This document shows, piece after piece, positions 36,284 to 45,302 of a stretch of DNA of 64,000 bases (position 1 is the stretch's first letter; each line of letters opens with the position of its first letter). The stretch is from an uncultured OCS116 cluster bacterium. Its GTDB lineage: Bacteria > Pseudomonadota > Alphaproteobacteria > Rhizobiales > TMED25. The position numbers and the translations under genes were made by a program. The stretch covers positions 1 to 64,000 of the forward strand of contig CACPHU010000005.1 in assembly GCA_902633855.1 (NCBI GenBank), written 5' to 3'. The notes beneath the pieces are model-generated. The model worked only from the letters and a program-made list of their open reading frames with translations, did no database searches and was not told the DNA's origin.

Positions 36284-38074
36284 ATGAATGAGCAAAGAAA
36301 TTTTATACTAGCAATCGGTTTATCAATATTAGTATTATTAATATGGCAATATTTTATTGGAAATAGCCAAATTGATGAGAGAACATCAGGCCAAATAAGT
36401 AATGAAATGAGCCTTCAGGAAAGCCAAGATCTATCAAATATACCTCTACCTGAAAGCGATGTTGAAAGTGAAGATAAAATTGATCTAGCGACTGCCTTAT
36501 CAACTTCAGTTTCCGATGCTGGAACGTCTGTAGAGCGTATAAGGATAAATACAGAAAAACTTGAGGGATCAATCTCACTCCTTGGGGCTAAATTGGATGA
36601 TATTCGTCTAAAAAAATACAGGGATACAATTGACGTGGATAGCAAATTAGTTCAGTTGTTAAAACCTTATACATCTGAGAGTCCATATTACGCGCACCAA
36701 GGCTGGGTCGGCGACGCTAAATCACAAACAAAATTACCAAATGATAACACAATTTGGAAGTTAGTCTCCGGTGGTGAATTAAGTACTAACACTCCAGTTA
36801 GGCTAGAGTGGAACAATAATGAAGGTCTTATTTTTTCAAAAGAATTTAGTATAGATGATAACTACCTTTTCACCATCACACAAACAGTAAAAAATAATTC
36901 AAATTCCTCTGAAATTATATACCCATATTCTCTTATATCAAGAAAAGGTCTCCCCGAGGATTATACGAATTTCTTCGTGCTTCACGAGGGTTACATTGGT
37001 GTGCTTGGGAGCGAAGGAGAGAAAAAAGCTGATTACGCAGATATTGCTGAAAAGACTGAGTCATTTGATAATATTACAACTGGCTGGCTAGGTTTTACTG
37101 ACAAAAATTGGGCAACAGTAATTGTTCCCCCACAGGATATGAATTATCAGGGTAGATATACTTCAAAGGGAAACGGCTCTACCTATCAAGTTGACTATTT
37201 AGGCTCAGCTCAAAAGGTAAATGCAGGAGGCACCACAAAAATAACCTCATATGTCTTCTCGGGCGCAAAAGAAGTAAAAATCTTAGATCAATATGAAGAT
37301 GAATATTCACTTGAAAAATTCGACTTATTGGTCGATTGGGGATGGTTCTATTTCCTAACAAAACCACTATTTTATGTCCTTCAATGGCTCTATGGAATAC
37401 TTGGCAACTATGGGCTCTCAATTTTAGGGGTCACAGTACTCATCAAAATTGTATTTTTCCCACTCGCAAACAAGGCTTATGTCTCAATGAGTGCAATGAA
37501 AAAACTACAACCTGAGATGTTAAAAATTAGAGAAAACTATAAGGATGATCGAGCAAAACAGCAACAGGCTATTATTGCATTATACAAAAAAGATAAAGTT
37601 AATCCGCTGTCTGGCTGTATACCAATTTTAATACAAGTCCCAGTATTCTTTGCGCTTTACAAGGTACTTTTGTGCACCATGGAAATGAGACATCAGCCAT
37701 TTTATGGTTGGATAGCTGACCTATCGGCAAAAGATCCTACCACCTTATTTAATTTATTTGGTATTGTTCCATGGTATCCACCATCATTTCTAGTAATTGG
37801 TATATGGCCAATTATTATGGGTCTCACCATGTTTATTCAAATGAGATTAAACCCCGCTCCTCCAGATCCTATTCAGCAAAAAATATTTGCTTGGATGCCC
37901 GTAGCCCTAACTTTTTTATTTGCACAGTTTTCAGCTGGTCTGGTTATTTATTGGGCGTGGAACAATACATTATCTTCATTACAACAATATATTATAATGA
38001 AACGAATGGGTGTAGAGGTTGAACTATGGTCAAATATAAAAAATACCTTCAAGAAGAAACCAAAAAAGAGCTAG
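36284..38074 (+). CDS. yidC: Membrane protein insertase YidC
   Basis: A 596-residue Gram-negative-type insertase. The N-terminal segment (FILAIGLSILVLLIWQYFIG) is followed by a large periplasmic domain (about residues 60-340), then the conserved core of five membrane segments from WGWFYFLTKPLFYVL, with KPLSGC-like region (KVNPLSGCIPILIQVPVFFALYKVL) and final LQQYIIMKRMGV. The track start at 36230 lies in rnpA; ATG 36284 is natural. Works with the SRP encoded at 25 kb. It overlaps engB by 49 bases. Confidence 0.96.
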   Translation: MNEQRNFILAIGLSILVLLIWQYFIGNSQIDERTSGQISNEMSLQESQDLSNIPLPESDVESEDKIDLATALSTSVSDAGTSVERIRINTEKLEGSISLLGAKLDDIRLKKYRDTIDVDSKLVQLLKPYTSESPYYAHQGWVGDAKSQTKLPNDNTIWKLVSGGELSTNTPVRLEWNNNEGLIFSKEFSIDDNYLFTITQTVKNNSNSSEIIYPYSLISRKGLPEDYTNFFVLHEGYIGVLGSEGEKKADYADIAEKTESFDNITTGWLGFTDKNWATVIVPPQDMNYQGRYTSKGNGSTYQVDYLGSAQKVNAGGTTKITSYVFSGAKEVKILDQYEDEYSLEKFDLLVDWGWFYFLTKPLFYVLQWLYGILGNYGLSILGVTVLIKIVFFPLANKAYVSMSAMKKLQPEMLKIRENYKDDRAKQQQAIIALYKKDKVNPLSGCIPILIQVPVFFALYKVLLCTMEMRHQPFYGWIADLSAKDPTTLFNLFGIVPWYPPSFLVIGIWPIIMGLTMFIQMRLNPAPPDPIQQKIFAWMPVALTFLFAQFSAGLVIYWAWNNTLSSLQQYIIMKRMGVEVELWSNIKNTFKKKPKKS

Positions 38075-38721
38075 GTTTTATTGATTACACAGATTTCGCC
38101 GAGGACGAGTTCGCAGACGCAAGATTGGCCTTTGCCACAGACAGTAAATTCTGTTTATCTGTGGTTGCAAACGACGGGTTTCCCATTCATAAAAAAAAAG
38201 AGGTGGCCTTTGCTGGAAGATCAAATGTCGGAAAATCAAGTCTAATAAATTCAGTCACAAATGTATCTGGACTCGCACGAGTTTCCAACACTCCAGGCAG
38301 AACCCAAATGATTAATTTTTTTTCGCAAGGGGACAAATTCTTTATCGTAGACCTTCCAGGATTTGGCTATGCAAAGGCAAGTAAAGAGTCAATAAAACAG
38401 TGGAGTCAACTCACAAGAGACTACTTGCTAGGGAGAAAGGAACTGGAAACAGTTTTTTTTCTTATCGACTCGAGACATGGTATTAAGGAAATTGATGAGA
38501 ATATTATGGAGATACTTGATAAGTCAGCGGTCTCTTATCAAATTATTCTGACTAAATTTGATAAAATTAAAAAAAATGAAGTTGATAATCTATTACTCAA
38601 GACGAATGAAAAAATTAGTAGGAGGCCGGCTGCAAGGCCGGGGATTCTGGCAACCTCAAGTAAAGATAAGTTTGGTATTGATCTACTGAGATGTCTAATA
38701 TATAGAATAATTAAACACTGA
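38026..38721 (+). CDS. engB: Ribosome biogenesis GTPase EngB/YihA
   Basis: A 231-residue TrmE-Era-like GTPase. G1 is FAGRSNVGKSSLINS, G3 DLPGFGYAKAS, G4 TKFDKIKK, and G5 near ATSS. An N-terminal extension of about 60 residues (ARLAFATDSKFCLSVVAND) is usual for alphaproteobacterial members, so ATG 38026, which lies inside yidC, is accepted. It acts in 50S assembly and cell-cycle progression. argB follows at about 12 bases. Confidence 0.94.
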   Translation: MVKYKKYLQEETKKELGFIDYTDFAEDEFADARLAFATDSKFCLSVVANDGFPIHKKKEVAFAGRSNVGKSSLINSVTNVSGLARVSNTPGRTQMINFFSQGDKFFIVDLPGFGYAKASKESIKQWSQLTRDYLLGRKELETVFFLIDSRHGIKEIDENIMEILDKSAVSYQIILTKFDKIKKNEVDNLLLKTNEKISRRPAARPGILATSSKDKFGIDLLRCLIYRIIKH

Positions 38722-38733
38722 TAGGTGAGATTG

Positions 38734-39612
38734 ATGGAAAAGATTCACTCGTCGATAAGGGCAAAAATTTTAGCAGAAGCACTACCTTACATGCAAATGT
38801 ATGACAGCAAATATGTGGTTGTAAAATATGGCGGTCATGCAATGGTAAATGATAATTTAGCTGATATCTTCGCTCAAAACATCGTTATGTTACAGCAAGC
38901 TGGAATGAAGCCTGTCGTTGTCCATGGTGGAGGTCCTCAAATTGGAGAAACATTAAAGGCGCAAGGCGTGGAAAGTAAGTTCCATAATGGCTTAAGAATT
39001 ACAGATCGAGATACAATAAAAGTTGTTGAACGAGTATTGTATGAAATAATCAATACTGACATTGTGAAGAAGATTAAAAAGCATGGAGGTAAATCGATAA
39101 GCCTGTCTGGGAATAAAGACTCAATAATTTTCGCAAAAAAATTGACAAATATTTACAAAACCGACTCAAATATTGAAAAAATAATGGATCTTGGTTTTGT
39201 GGGTGAACCAAAAAAAATTAACCCTTCTACAATTATTGACCACTGCAAAAAAGGTTCTATACCCGTAATAACACCCCTTGGTAAGGACAATAATACTACC
39301 TATAATATAAACGCCGATACAGCAGCAGGCGCTATTGCAGGTGCCTTAAAAGCAAGTAGACTATTGATGCTAACAGATATTGCAGGTGTTATTGATGAAA
39401 AGAAAGAACTAATATTGGAGCTCAAAGTCGAGAAAGCAGAAAAACTTATTTCAGATGGCGTAATAGTGGGAGGGATGATACCCAAAATCAAAACTTGCAT
39501 TGATGCTCTAAAAAATGGAGTGGACAAAGCAGTTATTTTGGATGGACGAGTAGAAAATGCTATAATACTTGAATTGTTCACTGAAGAGGGAATTGGTACA
39601 CTCATAAATTAA
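38734..39612 (+). CDS. argB: Acetylglutamate kinase
   Basis: A 292-residue enzyme phosphorylating N-acetylglutamate, the second arginine step. Motifs are VVVKYGGHAMV (phosphate-binding Lys), VVVHGGGPQIG, and the N-acetylglutamate loop GLRITDRDT; INADTAAGAIAGAL and GGMIPKIKTCIDAL follow. The N-terminal helix (AKILAEALPYMQMYDSK) typical of arginine-regulated hexamers is present. ATG 38734 is chosen over GTG 38725. Follows engB, as in many relatives. Confidence 0.95.
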   Translation: MEKIHSSIRAKILAEALPYMQMYDSKYVVVKYGGHAMVNDNLADIFAQNIVMLQQAGMKPVVVHGGGPQIGETLKAQGVESKFHNGLRITDRDTIKVVERVLYEIINTDIVKKIKKHGGKSISLSGNKDSIIFAKKLTNIYKTDSNIEKIMDLGFVGEPKKINPSTIIDHCKKGSIPVITPLGKDNNTTYNINADTAAGAIAGALKASRLLMLTDIAGVIDEKKELILELKVEKAEKLISDGVIVGGMIPKIKTCIDALKNGVDKAVILDGRVENAIILELFTEEGIGTLIN

Positions 39613-39636
39613 TGTCCATGCAATCAAGGAGCTTTA

Positions 39637-40518
39637 ATGACAGTAAAAAAAACAGGTAATATATATCCAAATATATTTAGGTTTAATCTTGGTAACTTTG
39701 AAATAACAACTATATTGGACGGTCTGGTTCAAAGAGACGGACCATATCCAATTTTTGGTCAAAATAAAGATGAGGAAGATGTTCATAAATTATGTAAGCA
39801 AAATTTTCTGCCCGAAAAAAAATTTGAACATGGCTTCACACCGCTGATTATAAATACAGGCAACGAAATTATTCTTTTTGATACCGGCAATGGAAAACTT
39901 AATGAAGAAAATGGAAAACTCATTGATCTTATTGAATATTCTGGGTATAGGCATGAGGATATAAGCAAAATTGTGATTACACATTGCCATCCTGATCACA
40001 TTGGTGGGCTGATGTATATAGAGGATGGTTATTTTAAAAATGCCTCCATAATTATTGGTGAGGTTGAATATGAGTCATGGAAAACAGGGAAAAATATTCC
40101 TGATCAACGGAAGGCAAATAAGGAACTATTTGAAAAGATTTGCATGCCATTATCTGATAGGATGGAGTTTATTAGACCCGATCAAGATGTGGTCACAGGT
40201 ATCACCGCTGTTAATGGTTTTGGTCACTCCCCTGGTCATATGTGCTATAGCATTGAGAGTGATAACAAAAGTCTTTTTTTTGCTGCCGATATTACAAATC
40301 ATTTTGTTGTTTCAATGCAAGTCCCAGATTGGCACGTCATGTTTGATGACAATAAAGAGATGGCGGTTGAGAGCCGCAAAAGAATCCTCAGCATGCTTGC
40401 AAGCAGCAAGATACCTATGATTGGATACCATATGCCATTTCCAGCAATAGGTTTCGTTGAAAAAAATAGTAGCCCAGGCTATAATTGGGTACCTGTTTCT
40501 TATCAACTCAGTTTCTAA
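39637..40518 (+). CDS. MBL-fold metallo-hydrolase
   Basis: A 293-residue metallo-beta-lactamase-fold hydrolase. The zinc motif is ITHCHPDHIGG, with further ligands in GFGHSPGHMCY (His) and FFAADI (Asp), and a last His in IGYHMPFP. The start follows AAGGAG. It resembles the lactonase/AiiA-like and NDM-distant group, but substrate cannot be assigned. It runs convergent with gcrA, 17 bases apart. No secretion signal. Confidence 0.88.
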   Translation: MTVKKTGNIYPNIFRFNLGNFEITTILDGLVQRDGPYPIFGQNKDEEDVHKLCKQNFLPEKKFEHGFTPLIINTGNEIILFDTGNGKLNEENGKLIDLIEYSGYRHEDISKIVITHCHPDHIGGLMYIEDGYFKNASIIIGEVEYESWKTGKNIPDQRKANKELFEKICMPLSDRMEFIRPDQDVVTGITAVNGFGHSPGHMCYSIESDNKSLFFAADITNHFVVSMQVPDWHVMFDDNKEMAVESRKRILSMLASSKIPMIGYHMPFPAIGFVEKNSSPGYNWVPVSYQLSF

Positions 40519-40535
40519 TATTTAATGAGATAAAT

Positions 40536-41018
40536 TTAACTTTTGACTTTAAATTTCTTATAAGCTTTTTTTGCATGATCTTCACAGTATGACTTTCCGG
40601 AGATTGGCTGGTGTCCGCAAAAATGAAAATCCTCCGCTCCTGGATCGCCATATGGCCATTTACAGTGATTCTCAGTTAAATTTAATATTGTAACTGCAAA
40701 TTGATCAGAGGTCTGATCCAAGCTATGAATGTTTGACTGAAGAATGTCATGATTTTTAGTGTATTCGATATTATCTATAGGCGTTTCCTTGAAAGCTAGA
40801 TTACTGGAGTAGCTTACAGATAATATACTCGTGTCTAATTGACCCACTGCAATATTTTTTCGTTGTGGTTTTGCACGTGGCTCCAATCCTAAGCGATGCA
40901 CTTTTCCAATCACGGCATTTCTTGTGACCTCTCCTAGTCGTTTTGCAATCTGGCTTGCGCTAAGGCCTTCCGTCCAAAGTTTTTTTAACTGCTCCACTCT
41001 TTCTTCCGTCCAAGCCAT
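40536..41018 (-). CDS. gcrA: GcrA family cell-cycle regulator
   Basis: A 160-residue protein. The N-terminal helix-turn-helix MAWTEERVEQLKKLWTEGLS with ASQIAKRLGEVTRNAVIGKVHRLGL is the GcrA signature; after a poorly conserved linker, the C-terminal motif CKWPYGDPGAEDFHFCG with GKSYCEDHAKKAY, which contacts sigma-70 RNA polymerase, is intact. In Caulobacter GcrA activates promoters carrying methylated GANTC sites, made by CcrM. GAGGTGA precedes the ATG. Strong taxonomic marker for Alphaproteobacteria. Confidence 0.95.
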   Translation of the reverse strand: MAWTEERVEQLKKLWTEGLSASQIAKRLGEVTRNAVIGKVHRLGLEPRAKPQRKNIAVGQLDTSILSVSYSSNLAFKETPIDNIEYTKNHDILQSNIHSLDQTSDQFAVTILNLTENHCKWPYGDPGAEDFHFCGHQPISGKSYCEDHAKKAYKKFKVKS

Positions 41019-41107
41019 AGCATCACCTCAATTTTTTATAAATTATATGAAATCAATATATTGTTATAAATACGTGATTTAATACTACTACATTTATGAA
41101 AAAACTG

Positions 41108-41112
41108 AATCT
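41108..41112. promoter_or_regulatory. GANTC site in the gcrA divergent region
   Basis: GAATC, a CcrM target, lies in the 169-base region between gcrA and the ABC permease gene. GcrA acts at such sites in other alphaproteobacteria. One site in 169 bases is near chance in AT-rich DNA, so this is only suggestive. Confidence 0.2.
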
Positions 41113-41187
41113 TTTAGTATTGTTTTCAACAGAGATAAGTAATATGTTGTACAAAATTATGTTATAAAAGAATTTGGAAAATTTACA

Positions 41188-41970
41188 ATGCGTAAAGACA
41201 TTGGTATGGTCAATTGGTTAGGTCTTTATACCCAAATACAGCGCGAAATAATGCGTTTCCTAAAAGTTTGGCAACAAACCGTATTTGGACCATTAATGAC
41301 TGCCCTACTTTTTCTTTTTGTTTTTTCAGTCGCTATTGGCAAGGCAAGGCCTGAAATATTTGGTATGCCTTTTTCACACTTTTTAGCCCCTGGTATTATA
41401 ATGATGATGATATTACAAAACGCTTTCGCGAATACATCATCCTCAATAGTCAGCGGGAAGATACATGGTAATATTGCAGATCTCCTTTTAAGCCCACTGA
41501 ATGCTGTGGAGCTAACAACAGGATACATAATTGGAGGATTAGCTAGAGGCTGTATGATTGCATTTATTGGCTTTACAATTATTTCTCTATTTTTAGAAAT
41601 ACCGTACCACAGTATATATGCCATATTTTACTTTTCAGTTATGGGGTCGCTTTTCATGAGCCTAATTGGAATTATTGGTGGGTTATGGGCCGAAAAATTT
41701 GATCACATGGGCGCAGTTACAAATTTTATAATTACGCCGATGACATTTTTATCAGGTACATTCTACTCAATTAAGGATTTACCGAGTCAGGTGTATGGCA
41801 TAGCACAATACAACCCATTTTTCCAAGCGATAGATGGGTTCCGTTACGGGATTACTGGATACGCCGATGGTAATTTACTGAATAGCGGACTCAGTCTTTT
41901 AATATTAAATATCCTATTGTATGCGCTTAGCTGCTACCTTTTTAGAATTGGTTACAAGCTTAAATCCTAG
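41188..41970 (+). CDS. ABC-2 type transporter permease
   Basis: A 260-residue membrane protein with six hydrophobic segments and the ABC-2 signature region near the end (NPFFQAIDGFRYGITGYADG). It resembles YadH and other drug or polysaccharide exporter permeases: LYTQIQREIMRFLKVWQQTVFGPLMTALLF is the cytoplasmic lead-in. No ATP-binding gene stands beside it (neighbours are gcrA and argD), so its partner must be elsewhere. Substrate unknown. Start ATG 41188; ATG 41206 is also possible. Confidence 0.85.
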   Translation: MRKDIGMVNWLGLYTQIQREIMRFLKVWQQTVFGPLMTALLFLFVFSVAIGKARPEIFGMPFSHFLAPGIIMMMILQNAFANTSSSIVSGKIHGNIADLLLSPLNAVELTTGYIIGGLARGCMIAFIGFTIISLFLEIPYHSIYAIFYFSVMGSLFMSLIGIIGGLWAEKFDHMGAVTNFIITPMTFLSGTFYSIKDLPSQVYGIAQYNPFFQAIDGFRYGITGYADGNLLNSGLSLLILNILLYALSCYLFRIGYKLKS

Positions 41971-42048
41971 AGGTATATTAATGTAATTGACTAAAATTAT
42001 TTTCTGATTAAAATAGCCTCTTTTAAATTCAAAATCGTATTATAAGTA

Positions 42049-43215
42049 ATGAATTCTGTAGCTAACAACTATAACAGGAAGAAAATTGTTTTTTCTCATG
42101 GTAAAGGCATCTACCTGTTTACCAATAAGGGGGAGAAATATATTGATCTCGCGGCTGGAATTGCTGTAAATCTTCTCGGTCATTCCAATAAGGATCTTAT
42201 AAATGCTCTAAATGTCCAATCGCGGAAACTTTGGCATGTGTCAAACTTATATGAAATAGAAGAACAAGTAACACTCGCCAATAAACTGACAAATTGTTCA
42301 TTTGCGAATAAAGTTTTTTTCTGTAATTCAGGAGCTGAAGCGGTTGAATGCACAATTAAAGCAGCAAGAAGATATCACTTTTCAAGAGGTAAACCAGAAA
42401 AAACCGAGATAATAACGTTTAAAGGTTCTTTTCACGGTCGAACGCTTGGGACAATCGCGGCTGCAAGTAATTCCAGTCATCTTGAAGGCTTTGGTGAACC
42501 GTTAAGGGGGTTCGTAAGTATCGAACGTAATGACATCAATCAATTGAAAGAAGCATGCAACGAGAAAACAGCTGCAATACTTATTGAGCCTGTACAAGGA
42601 GAAGGCGGAATAAATGTTTTTGACAGAGAATTTATTAATAGTCTTCAAGTTATCGCAAAAGAGAAGGATTTACTTATTCTGTTTGACGAGGTTCAATGCG
42701 GTGTAGGCAGGACAGGAAAAATATTTGCATATCAGTGGTTTGATGTAAAACCCGATGTCATGGCATTAGCTAAAGGTCTTGGTGGAGGTTTTCCAATTGG
42801 CGCTTGCCTAATGAGAGATGATATTGCGGAAGCTCTTATTCCAGGGACCCATGGATCTACTTTTGGCGGAAATCCATTAGCAATGGCTGTGGGTAATTGT
42901 GTTATGGATATTGTAAACAAGGTTGATTTCTTATCAAAGGTTGAGCAGAATGGGCTTTTCTTCAAAAATCAACTGAATAAACTGTGTGAAAAATATCCAA
43001 ATGTTATTACTGAAATTAGAGGTCTGGGTCTAATGATCGGAATAAAGTGTACAATCGCGAATAATTTATTAGCCAATAAACTATATGAAAATGGTATCCT
43101 CACTGTGAATGCGGCAGACAATGTAATTCGAATACTACCACCACTCAACATAACAATTCCTGAAATCAAGAAGGTTATATCCCTATTTGAAAAATCAATT
43201 AAAGAAATTTTATAA
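42049..43215 (+). CDS. argD: Acetylornithine aminotransferase
   Basis: A 388-residue class III PLP aminotransferase. Motifs: FCNSGAEAVECTIKAARRY, ITFKGSFHGRTLGT, LLILFDEVQCGVGRTG, and PLP-Lys in MALAKGLGGGFPIGACL; HGSTFGGNPLA follows. The length and position beside argF favour acetylornithine over other class III substrates. Its stop overlaps the argF start by one base (TAATG), so they are coupled. Confidence 0.93.
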   Translation: MNSVANNYNRKKIVFSHGKGIYLFTNKGEKYIDLAAGIAVNLLGHSNKDLINALNVQSRKLWHVSNLYEIEEQVTLANKLTNCSFANKVFFCNSGAEAVECTIKAARRYHFSRGKPEKTEIITFKGSFHGRTLGTIAAASNSSHLEGFGEPLRGFVSIERNDINQLKEACNEKTAAILIEPVQGEGGINVFDREFINSLQVIAKEKDLLILFDEVQCGVGRTGKIFAYQWFDVKPDVMALAKGLGGGFPIGACLMRDDIAEALIPGTHGSTFGGNPLAMAVGNCVMDIVNKVDFLSKVEQNGLFFKNQLNKLCEKYPNVITEIRGLGLMIGIKCTIANNLLANKLYENGILTVNAADNVIRILPPLNITIPEIKKVISLFEKSIKEIL

Positions 43216-44129
43216 TGGAATATCTGTCAAAAAATTTCATCAATCTACACGAACTGAAAAAAGCCGATCTGACTCAAATACTATTATCAGCCGAGCAGTT
43301 GAAAGCTGATCGAAATTCTGAAAGAGATTTATTAGATGGCAAATCATTTATACTCCTATTTGACAAGCCATCAACAAGAACTAGAATTTCATTTGAACTT
43401 GCGATATCTGAGCTTGGTGCTTCATGTATTTATCTAGATATGAAAACTACACAACTTGGAAGAGGTGAGACTATTAGAGATACTGCTAAAGTATTATCAA
43501 GATACGTGGATGGAATAATAATCCGAAATGCTAATCATCAAGACTTGATTGAATTCTCCAACCACTCAACAATATCAATCATTAATGCTCTTACCAATGA
43601 AAGTCATCCTTGCCAAATAATGGCTGATTTAATGACTTTAAAAGAGTGCTTTGGGACAATTGATGGCCTTAAAGTTGCATGGATTGGAGATGGTAATAAC
43701 GTTGCAAATACGTGGATACAGGCTAGTACTTTATTTAATTTCAAATTAAATATGGCTATACCAAAAGAATATGTACCCAAAAAAGCTATTTTAGATATCG
43801 CCAAGAAGAACTCAAAAATTAATATAACCCAAAATATTGATGAAGCTATTAAAGATGCGAATTGTATTGTAACCGACACCTGGCTTTCTATGAATGACGA
43901 TGAAAATGAAAGATCAAAAAAAATTCAAATCCTAAATAAATATCAGGTTAATAGTGACTTATTTGCAAAAGCACCGATCGATGCAATATTTTTACACTGT
44001 TTACCCGCACACAGAGGGCAAGAGGTCACTGACGCAGTAATTGATTCTGATAGGTCCTATGTCTACCAACAAGCTGAAAATAGATTGCACGTACAAAAAG
44101 CTATTCTTAAACATTGTATACCTTACTAA
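43215..44129 (+). CDS. argF: Ornithine carbamoyltransferase
   Basis: A 304-residue transferase making citrulline from ornithine and carbamoyl phosphate. Carbamoyl phosphate motifs: DKPSTRTRISFE, and HPCQIMADLMTL; ornithine and late motifs VTDTWLSM and LHCLPAHRGQEV. Coupled to argD upstream; its last four bases overlap the convergent argE. argB, argD, argF and argE within 6 kb form a partial arginine cluster, with argC, argG, argH, argJ absent. Confidence 0.95.
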   Translation: MEYLSKNFINLHELKKADLTQILLSAEQLKADRNSERDLLDGKSFILLFDKPSTRTRISFELAISELGASCIYLDMKTTQLGRGETIRDTAKVLSRYVDGIIIRNANHQDLIEFSNHSTISIINALTNESHPCQIMADLMTLKECFGTIDGLKVAWIGDGNNVANTWIQASTLFNFKLNMAIPKEYVPKKAILDIAKKNSKINITQNIDEAIKDANCIVTDTWLSMNDDENERSKKIQILNKYQVNSDLFAKAPIDAIFLHCLPAHRGQEVTDAVIDSDRSYVYQQAENRLHVQKAILKHCIPY

Positions 44130-45301
44130 GCTAAAATACCGCTCATCAAATCCATCATAAAGTTAATACCATCTTTAATATCTTTAATTTTAATGAATTC
44201 GTCAGACGTGTGAGCTTGCTCTATTTTACCGGGTCCACAGACAATTGTTGGCCAACCAATTTTAGAAAAATACCCAGCATCTGTCCCATAAGAGACGCCC
44301 AACTTATGCTTTGGGTCCTTCTTAGTGAGTATATTTAATATTTCAGGATAGCTCTTTTGATTTAGCGGTAAAATATTTGATATATTTCTATTTGAGATGA
44401 AGGCATTGCAATATTTTTTTTTCATTTTTGATTCTATTAATGGCACTTTTTGCTCAAATAAATCACGGAGTAAATCTTGAAAATTTGCGTGAGGCAAACA
44501 CCTAATATTCCAAATAACCCTTGCATAATCAGGAATTATGTTATGTGCCACACCCCCATCGATGTGCCCTACATTTAGCGACGAATAAGGTGGCTCAAAA
44601 TTACTATCTACATCGCTATGAACCAGGTTCTGCTCGATTTTTCTTAATTCATTTATGAATTCATTAGCAAAATAAATTGCGTTACATCCCCAATCTGGAT
44701 AGCAAGAGTGTGCTTTTTTCCCGTAAAATTCAGTCTCAAAGGTATGACAACTTTTATGCTGATTTATAATTTTAAGATCTGTAGGCTCGCCCACAATAAC
44801 TAATTCTGGAGGGCATATTTTATTCTTCATCACTTCAATTAGTGGCCCTACCCCAAGACACCCAACCTCTTCATCATAACTTAAGGCAACATGAAGAGGC
44901 TTATCAAAGGATTTCGATATTATCCAAGGGGTTATGGCAAGAACAAGAGATATAAACCCCTTCATATCTGAAGTACCTCGTCCATAATACTTGTTGTCCT
45001 GAATCTTTAGTTTATACGGATTATATGACCATTGATCCTTATCTGCAGGTACAGTATCTGTGTGCGCAGAAAGAACTAACCCAGGAAGTTTCTTATCACC
45101 AATTGTGTAATAGATCGATGTTTTAGATTTATCATGGTTATAGATCTTTGAAGGTTCAATTTTATGGACAGATAGGTAATCACAAATATAATTAACCAAT
45201 TCTAAATTACTTTTATTGCTTGTTGTATCAAAAGAGATTAATTTTTCTAATATTACTGCCTGTGAATTTAATATCTGCGCTTTATCCCTATTATTTTCTA
45301 T
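44126..45301 (-). CDS. argE: Acetylornithine deacetylase, apparent ATA start
   Basis: An M20 zinc hydrolase removing acetyl from N-acetylornithine. Motifs: LSAHTDTVPADK, YGRGTSDMKGF, DEEVGCLGV, and C-terminal IEQAHTSDEF. The track start (TTG 45199) would cut off conserved sequence: upstream in frame reads QAVILEKLISFDTTSNKSNL, the usual ArgE N-terminus. The open frame back to a TGA has no ATG, GTG, TTG or CTG ahead of it. GGAGG, seven bases before ATA 45301, one base after the trkH stop, marks the likely start. Length then 391, normal for the family. Confidence 0.85.
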   Translation of the reverse strand: MENNRDKAQILNSQAVILEKLISFDTTSNKSNLELVNYICDYLSVHKIEPSKIYNHDKSKTSIYYTIGDKKLPGLVLSAHTDTVPADKDQWSYNPYKLKIQDNKYYGRGTSDMKGFISLVLAITPWIISKSFDKPLHVALSYDEEVGCLGVGPLIEVMKNKICPPELVIVGEPTDLKIINQHKSCHTFETEFYGKKAHSCYPDWGCNAIYFANEFINELRKIEQNLVHSDVDSNFEPPYSSLNVGHIDGGVAHNIIPDYARVIWNIRCLPHANFQDLLRDLFEQKVPLIESKMKKKYCNAFISNRNISNILPLNQKSYPEILNILTKKDPKHKLGVSYGTDAGYFSKIGWPTIVCGPGKIEQAHTSDEFIKIKDIKDGINFMMDLMSGILA

Positions 45302-45302
45302 T

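Noticed and set aside
44126-45199. Track start TTG 45199 for argE
   Set aside because: It removes conserved N-terminal sequence of the family; the ATA start with a good ribosome-binding site explains the data better.
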